Part shown: one piece after another, positions 59,641 through 64,000 of the stretch
How positions within the stretch are numbered: the first letter of the stretch is position 1
Layout: every line of letters starts with the position of its first letter
Source: Otis tarda
Lineage: Eukaryota; Chordata; Aves; Otidiformes; Otididae
Direction of reading: 5' to 3'
Assembly: GCA_026413225.1 (NCBI GenBank)
Contig: CM048552.1
Location: 191,800,053-191,864,052, forward strand
Length of the DNA stretch: 64,000 bases
Program-made: the position numbers and the translations under genes
The notes under the pieces: model-generated
What the model saw: only the letters and a program-made list of their open reading frames with translations
Told to the model about the DNA's origin: nothing
Databases searched by the model: none

Positions 59641-62600
59641 TATATTGGCATTGGATGGTCATGCTGTAATCAGCAAGTTCTCACCTCATGGAAAAAATTT
59701 TATGAGTCTTTGTGTTCATCTGTTCATGATCCTGATTATCCTTTGCACTGGCAAATTTAGCTCACGCACTAATTAGCACAATCCTACTCGGTGCCACGGC
59801 ACAGGAGCTAAAATACATTAAGATGTTCAGCCAGGAGCTGCCCTTCAGCCTGACGCTTCATTTTCAGTGCAACTTACCGTGATACCTGCTTTAGCAATTT
59901 CCCAGCTACTGAAAAAAATTCCCTTTCTCCTGAATTTAAACAGTAATTCTCCATGTGTCACCATTTCAAGTGAAAATACAGATTTATGAGGATTATCATA
60001 TTTTCTTTTTCTAGATAATTAGTTATCACAAAAAGCTTTCAGATGGATCTGGCTTGACTTTGATACCGTGAGTTCATAATGTTTTGTGTCCATTGCACCT
60101 GTAGTTATTTACATTCATCTAACCCTCATCCTCATTAACCTTTCCTGTCTAAGAATCCCAGTCCTCAACATGATCACCCTTCTTGATAGATCAGACAAAA
60201 AGTATTAATCGTTTCTGGAAGCAGATTTTTTTTTTGTAATCCAGTCTCCGTCCCCACTATCTGATAGCTATCAGTCTTTCCTTATTCTGCTTTCCCTCAG
60301 CTGATTGAAGGATATCTTGTGATTTGTTTAAAAATTAATATTTTTTATTTTTAAGACTTAATGCACATTTTAAATTTTCTGTTTATCATAGTCAGTAAAT
60401 ACCTACTGTGTTACCTACATTTAAATGAGGATTAAATAATGGGGCCTTAAAGGAAAGAGATATTTCTTGTTTCTAGACAGAGTGAGACTGTGACAACTAG
60501 TACATGGTTTCTGTATACCAGTTCCAACTAGGGGAAAAAAAGATTGCGACAATTTAAAAGATTTTAACTGTAAAAAAAATGTTTTTAACTACATTTTTCA
60601 AGGATCACTCTCCTTACACTTTTAGAAAAGGCATTAAATGCTTTCATCGTACTTCAACAGTCATGGTGTGTCAGCGGCAGCTCACTGGCAAAAAGGAGTG
60701 AAGAGCCCCAGGACAGGGCTACTTAATTCTTGTGAGATCTTTGCTTACAGGACCGAGCAGGTGCTGCTGAGCACCCTTGCAAGAAAGAACTGCACTAACA
60801 AGCATCAGCTGCTTCCCTGTGTCAGAAGATTCAGGTCAGCGCTCAGGAAAACCAGAGGAGAACATGAGATACAGGATTTCCCCACAGATGTCACATGCCT
60901 GAAATAGGTGAGACTCAGGCAAAATTTGCATACGATCCAGACTGCATGTCAGAATCCACCATCTGAGAAGTCACAGGAACACAAAGTATCTCAAGCCAAT
61001 TTTTGAACTAGCCTTCAGTACTCCCTTCCTCTGTCATCTGCCTCACCTCTCCCCACCCTCATTTGACTAAGTGTAAAAAACTGTCTACAAAAAGACTGGG
61101 CTTGAGTTTGTCACCACAGGTTTTGTCTATACCCCACAGACAGAAATGGGACAATTAATTTTTCTTTTTTTCGGTCTTAGGATAAGAGACACCATGCTCA
61201 CTTCTCTCCATTACCTGTGAAAAGACCCTTGGATGGTGAGCTCAAATGTAGGTACCTCTGCTGAAAATGTCTAAAATTAACTCAAAGTGTGGTTTACCCC
61301 CACAGCCTGCAAGGGAGGTGGCTTTACTGCAATGAAGCATCTACCTAGCAAAGCACATGCATTGCCTTTCATTCCTTCATCTTCACCCAGCCATCACTGG
61401 CCCTAATACAGCACCGTTGTATGACTCATGAGCTCCCAGCCCACCACTTATGCGGCTCTGTGCCAAAGGCTTGCAGGCAGCCAAGGACAGCTTAGTCCAT
61501 GTCTTCGCTCACTAGCTGTGGTGCAGAGCCAAAGTACACACATCTACACCCCTGGTCAGCCCAGTGGACAGCTGGCTCGGAGCTGGAGAACAAGTCCTAG
61601 CTGCTCTTCCCTCTGGGATCACTGGGAATGTCGCCAAACCATTTTAAGAGAAATATCTTTACACTAGACCACATTTTATAACAGTTATTGAAAAGCCAAC
61701 TATCGAAAGGCCAAGCAGATGCCAAACTGTGTTCTCAGAGCTGATGCAAATGCTGCCTGGAGGACAGCACGATGATGCTGCTAAAATGTGAGGCAGGAGC
61801 AGTTTTCCGTGCTACAGCCTCACTCAAACTAGCAAAATGTCCTTCTGCTGACATCCGTAACTCAGGGTGGACATGAACCTCACGTAGTTTAACGCTGTTT
61901 TTTCAGATGTTGGATAAATACAATTTGCTATTGATAATTTTTGCAGTTTGAAGACTGTCCTAGTTGTACCCAGTGCCAATACTAATGAATTCTTTTCATG
62001 TCATACATAAAGGTGAACAAAGGGATTCTGCAGTTCCCCATCCAACTCCCTTATCAGCACCATGACGTGGAGCTCAAGAGCTGGTGGCCAACTGACACTG
62101 AAACAGACTGCTTCTCTGTCAACCCTGTCCACCCTTGATCAGGCATAGTGGTCTACCTTGTGTGCTCTCCTTTGTCCTTGATCTGGCAGAGATGAGCTGA
62201 TAAAAAAAATTACTTGCGTATCTCAGACTGCTCTTCAGTTAACTTATCCATTTCATGAGCAGCAAAATAAATACAATTTTTTAAGGTAGAAAAGATATTT
62301 ATCTGTACCCAAACTACCATGTTATGCTACAGTTCCAATAATCTACATTGTTTTTCAGCATTTACATTGGCAGATCATTCCACCATCACAGAATTGCAGT
62401 GGTTTAATTGGACACAGTCCAGAATGACACCTACTGCCTATCTGTCTTCTGGATGTACTCTAGCCTTTAAAGATTTTGAGACAAAAAACGAAGGCTTTGG
62501 GCTGGTGCTTCCCAAACTGATGCATAGTTCCTGCATAAAATAATAGTGAATTATTCAGTGCTGGGGTTGATAATTAATTATAACAGAAACATAATGTGAG

Positions 62601-64000
62601 GACTGAGAAAGTAGTATTTTCTTACACTTGTAGAAGAATAATAGTAGAAGATACAAATCACTGCAATGGGTCAGGCTGCCCAACCCATCTCATTATCATT
62701 GAAGAAGTTCCAGAATAAGGTGCTTCAGAGAAAAAACTTCAGCTGTTTGTTTGCACCAGCCACTCAAAAATCTGAAATTGCTTTATTACACAACCAGTGA
62801 TGTAACAAAAAAGCTGAGTCTGTCTGGCAACTTTCTGGGCAGTTGTCATTGCTAATGTTTCTATCATGTCCCACGTCAATGTTCGTGTCACAGGAAGCCT
62901 TGTTCTCTGACAGTCAACTGTTTAGTTTGGCAAATTACAGATCTGACATACCAACTGACTCCCTTGTCTCATATACCTCCCAACAGAACTTTTTCCTCTA
63001 GATGTTTAAATAGCTCAGTCAGGCATTTCTACATGGTCTGGGCTCTACGAAATGCTAGTGCTCCACAAGTCTGTTTCCAGACCCTCCAGGTCCTTTCCCA
63101 CATTGGGAACGTGCTGCTCCAATGTATGTTTGACCCTTTCCTCTTCCTCACTCTCTCTGTAGTTCACACTCTTCCATACTCGCATCATTCCTAATAATAG
63201 TCCCCCAGAAGCACACTACACAATAATATCCACTATATTGTCCCATTTGTCCCATGTTTGTGGCATTATGAGCCACAAAACAAATCCCGAGACCTTTAAC
63301 ACAAGAAAAAAAACTCAAGTGCTCCAAACATCAGAATGGACCACAGGAATAAAACAGGAAAGAACATAGATTATTATCAGAATCCTAAACCCTTGCAATA
63401 GAAGGCAAATTATTTCAGTAAAATGCCTTAATGATACTGAGAACCCAGCCACGTTCCACGGCACAGAGAGAGGGGAAAAAAAGGGGCCCAACAAGAAACA
63501 TCACTGTTCGTTGACAATACAAACTCCTTCCTGAACACCAGTCCAGAGCCCCCAAAACCAGGTTGCACAGGCCAACACCAGTATCTCATCCATACCTACG
63601 CTCACCTCCTCTGGTTTCTACAAACCTATTCCAAATTACCAGTTACACAGGAAACTTTCCTCTCCAGAAGAGTCCAGCTTGGGTAAAGTGGGATCTGACT
63701 GGCGTAGTTCAGAGTTCTTGCTTACCATTACCATGCTGTTTCCATAACCATTTCACCGTCAGCCAGTTCTGAAGTGGTCTCTACTTCATAACCCTAAGGT
63801 GTGCTATGGAAAAATGCTGTTTCTGAGATGCTCTGTGCTAAAGTTTGCTGGTTCTAACAGCCAGACTCAGAATGACTGTGTCAACTTCACACTGCTTTTA
63901 TTAGAATTTTCTCCGCTTTTAAGCAAACGCCTCCTTCAAGTTCCATGTTCCTTTTTACCAGAAATAGGAGAAGGATAAATGACTGAATAATTACAGTTTC

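Larger units (their letters stand above)
39776..64000 (-). other. KL: Part of KL intron 1 (exon 1 not in window)
   Basis: At least 24 kb of intron. Nothing resembling the GC-rich first exon, a signal peptide joined to a KL1 start, or KL1 motifs was found on the minus strand. Contents: ancient LINE pieces (40530-41260, 59205-59640), a decayed retrovirus (about 47.66-53.3 kb), young CR1s at 46737, 51243 and 56664, and a purine-rich microsatellite (57679). Long stretches 41.3-46.7, 53.3-56.6 and 59.7-64.0 kb show nothing I can name. Confidence 0.8.

Noticed and set aside
39776..64000. Search for KL exon 1 (signal peptide and KL1 start)
   Set aside because: No GC-rich exon or KL1 N-terminal motif found on the minus strand; exon 1 must lie beyond the window.
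1..64000. CRISPR arrays, operons, tRNA or rRNA genes
   Set aside because: No regularly spaced repeats, no bacterial gene organisation, and no cloverleaf or rRNA sequence recognised; the window is vertebrate intron and intergenic DNA.

Overview
This window is vertebrate nuclear DNA, almost certainly from a bird. Every gene is split into exons with GT/AG boundaries. Several CR1 LINEs end in the avian-style ATTCTATGATTCTATGA tail, and the proteins match amniote STARD13 and Klotho closely but with many substitutions. The species cannot be read from the sequence. There are no bacterial features, CRISPR arrays, rRNA genes, or tRNA genes that I could see.

Layout. (1) 1-15.9 kb, plus strand: the last seven coding exons of STARD13 (DLC2). 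They encode 418 residues from the RhoGAP arginine finger through the START domain to the stop at 13055-13057, followed by a 3' UTR of about 2.8 kb. Intron sequence between the first two exons holds an unexplained two-part open frame (452-1072). One intron holds a CR1 copy. (2) About 15.9-23.2 kb: intergenic DNA between two convergent 3' ends, with CpG-dense patches around 20.4-21.5 kb and one CR1 scrap. (3) About 23.2-39.8 kb, minus strand: exons 5, 4, 3 and 2 of KL (Klotho), 744 residues from mid-KL1 to the cytoplasmic tail. Introns 4, 3 and 2 hold young and ancient CR1 pieces. (4) 39.8-64 kb: part of KL intron 1. KL exon 1 (signal peptide and N-terminal KL1) is not in the window. This intron holds a badly decayed plus-strand endogenous retrovirus with recognisable pol (49.6-50.65 kb), three young CR1 copies, and two ancient reverse-oriented CR1/L3-type LINE remnants.

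The tail-to-tail KL/STARD13 order matches the human 13q13 neighbourhood, so this is a conserved synteny block and not an accessory region. The two genes do unrelated jobs: STARD13 is a Rho GTPase-activating lipid-binding protein, and KL is the FGF23 co-receptor. The most interesting protein-level signal is in KL: one of the four zinc ligands known from the human structure (Asp815) reads as glycine, both pseudo-catalytic motifs are altered, and there is a five-residue insertion nearby. Outside the genes, the unexplained open frame in the STARD13 intron and the decayed retrovirus are the most worthwhile to check. I did not find a convincing novel multi-gene system.
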